A stretch of DNA of 7,484 nucleotides from Casimicrobiaceae bacterium (GTDB lineage Bacteria; Pseudomonadota; Gammaproteobacteria; Burkholderiales; Casimicrobiaceae). Under the pieces are notes generated by a model. It saw nothing but the letters and a program-made list of their open reading frames with translations. It ran no database searches and was not told the DNA's origin. The stretch covers positions 1 to 7,484 of the forward strand of contig CATPAO010000378.1 of assembly GCA_955652025.1 (NCBI GenBank). The letters run 5' to 3'. The position numbers and the translations under genes were made by a program. Below are positions 6,901 to 7,484 of the stretch, piece after piece (position 1 is the stretch's first letter; each line of letters opens with the position of its first letter).

Positions 6901-7484
6901 TTCAGGACCGGACGCAGAAAGGTCGCGACCTCCGGCGTCATCACCTCGAACGGCGACTTGCCGTAGATCTCGTCCTGCGGCTTGCATACGCGATTCGCGA
7001 ACGCCTGGTTGACGAACGTGTAATGCAGGCTCTTGTCGAGGTAGGCGATCGGCCCGGGAATATTGTCGGCGAAGAGGCGCATCTGCGATTCCTGCGCCTT
7101 CAATGCGTCGCGCACTCTGACGTCGTCCTCGATATCGTTCCAGACCGCGAACGCGCCGCCGACGCGACCGCTGACCTCGCGGTCGGGAAACAGCGTGACC
7201 CGTACCCAGCGCAATTCGCCGTCGATGCTGCGCTGGCGCCGTTCGTACGAAACGGTCGTGCCCTCGAACACGCGCTCGAGATGGCCACTCATTTCGTCGA
7301 ATGCGTCGGACGGCAGAAAATCCTTGAGCCCATGGCCGAGCAGGTGGTCGGCCGCGACGCCGATCCAGTCGGCGAAGGGCCGGTTGCCAAAACGGAGCTT
7401 GAGCTGGCGATCGAAATAGAGGATCGGCAGCCCGACGCTGTCGGTAACGAGGCGCAGCCGGTGCTCGCGCTGGCCGGCCTCGAG
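3921..7484 (-). CDS. Multi-PAS GGDEF-EAL cyclic-di-GMP sensor protein, N-terminus missing
   Basis: This is a c-di-GMP signalling protein. The frame is open to the right edge: 64 further codons precede the first ATG seen (7292), and they encode the front half of a PAS domain, so the gene starts outside the window. Numbering from the edge (1,187 residues seen), six PAS domains lie at about 10-118, 132-244, 258-368, 382-493, 508-618 and 632-747. They are followed by GGDEF (about 758-921) and EAL (about 934-1177). The cyclase has GGDEF at 840-844 and an inhibitory RETD site at 831-834, five residues before it. The phosphodiesterase keeps E968 (EAL), N1026, E1058, D1088/D1089 (DDFGTGYSS), K1109, E1145 and Q1165 (QGY). 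One variation is AEGVGT where AEGVET is usual. Both activities therefore look possible. No membrane segment appears in this part. The PAS domains presumably sense ligand, redox state or light; the cofactor cannot be told. Confidence 0.95.
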   Translation of the reverse strand, partial: LEAGQREHRLRLVTDSVGLPILYFDRQLKLRFGNRPFADWIGVAADHLLGHGLKDFLPSDAFDEMSGHLERVFEGTTVSYERRQRSIDGELRWVRVTLFPDREVSGRVGGAFAVWNDIEDDVRVRDALKAQESQMRLFADNIPGPIAYLDKSLHYTFVNQAFANRVCKPQDEIYGKSPFEVMTPEVATFLRPVLKRAQAGEHVEYERVSQSAQGQRRWMHGRIAPDLDAAGNVRGLYCTEYDIHDLKQTEQALAAREEQLRLFTDNIPEPVVYLDQEHRYVFVNESFLVLTGLARDDVVGRTVEEVGSPETALAAPEFVARALTGEAVTYERPAIDADGRPRWLRGRIVPDRKFDGTIKGVYVIAHDISDLKQMQNALAAREGQLRAIMDGVPAPVAYIDLEERCHYVNRTFLQYFGLTSEQVARMRLRDIVGHGIYQSAQAMLTRALHGESTAFDRLVPGANGVRRWMTIRVVPDAAPSGEVLGAFVLMNDIHGLKQAQEALRASEGELRLIMDNVPARVSYIDRDYRFRFLNRHNEEWLGANRRDLTGRRVAEVVGEARFRQLLPLLDRVLIGEEVTTEELLEQPDGQKRWEGIHYAPNRDAEGNVIGIYAVHTDIHEEKHNEEALHRANWMLSSHINNTPLAVMEWDREFRLVRWSPQAQNIFGWRPDEVLGMPITGNPLIHASDRDAVAGLVARLMKGDEPRATGLTRNHRKDGDTIWCEWYHSALLDGEGRIVSILSFVQDVSARIQAEERMQNLATRDTLTGLPNRLMLHERLAQAISKAKRGAQRVGVLFIDLDRFKNVNDTLGHRIGDELLKHVTRALTGALRETDLLARLGGDEFMVIVEDFEDPAVLSRIAQKLLDAIAQPFKIEDNDIFVTSSIGISVYPDDSDDPDELLKHADVAMYRSKELGRNKYQFLDANLAEHRLKQHTLETALRGALTNGTLKLHYQPIVRIADRAIVGAEALLRWSDPEHGSIPPKVFIPLAEESGLIHALGEWVLKTAAAQCVAWRKAGMPLTISVNLSAKQFYREDLAQRISEIVRAEGCEPSWIELEVTETSLVHDIDAIRKVLHRLRDEGFTVAIDDFGTGYSSLTHLKHFPIDTLKIDISFIADLETDPGDAAITEAIIGLARGLGLKVVAEGVGTREQLEFLDARGCHYFQGYWVSKPLPAESFVEFVRRKPH
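5583..7457 (-). repeat. Five in-frame 375-bp PAS repeats within the GGDEF-EAL gene
   Basis: Five consecutive PAS modules, each exactly 125 codons, run 7457-7083, 7082-6708, 6707-6333, 6332-5958 and 5957-5583. The front half of a sixth, divergent PAS continues in register. Landmarks recur at exactly 125-residue steps (edge numbering). The Asp of the Y-hydrophobic-D segment falls at 25, 150, 275, 400, 525 and 650. The Asn of the F-x-N segment falls at 34, 159, 284, 409 and 534. The Trp of the R-W pair falls at 93, 218, 343, 468 and 593. The linker between modules is also repeated at DNA level: GATGTCG (or GATATCG) recurs at 5631, 6006, 6381, 6756 and 7131. This points to origin by tandem duplication with no surviving indel. 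Protein identity between units is moderate, so most duplications are not very recent. Confidence 0.9.

Overview
The window looks like chromosomal DNA from a GC-rich proteobacterium. The uvrC-pgsA gene pair is a standard beta/gamma-proteobacterial arrangement, and the protein sequences have a betaproteobacterial (Burkholderiales-like) flavour. That placement is an inference from gene order and composition, not a database match. I see no mobile element, CRISPR array, tRNA or rRNA.

Layout. Positions 1-2904 hold a leftward gene cluster: a family 5-type uracil-DNA glycosylase (2236-2904), uvrC (380-2239, sharing ATGA with the glycosylase stop) and, after a 74-nt spacer with two inverted repeats, the first 101 codons of pgsA (1-305, running off the left edge). 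Positions 2905-3105 are a divergent intergenic region. A degenerate array of a 7-bp unit lies against each of the two start codons, in the same sense relative to the gene it precedes. Positions 3106-3906 encode a rightward alpha/beta hydrolase. After 14 bp, convergent to it, positions 3921-7484 carry a very large leftward gene for a multi-PAS GGDEF-EAL protein. This frame stays open to the right edge, so its N-terminus lies outside the window.

How the genes fit together. The glycosylase starts base-excision repair of uracil in DNA, and UvrC makes the dual incisions of nucleotide-excision repair. Both carry four-cysteine patterns typical of iron-sulfur sites, and they are probably translationally coupled. 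PgsA (phosphatidylglycerol synthesis) is a housekeeping passenger. The PAS-GGDEF-EAL protein is a cyclic-di-GMP sensor-regulator whose cyclase and phosphodiesterase motifs both look intact. The hydrolase has no evident link to either group.

The most unusual signals are the twin heptamer arrays abutting the divergent start codons, and five tandem PAS modules (plus a divergent sixth) held at exactly 125 residues (375 bp) per repeat. I found no clearly new multi-gene system.
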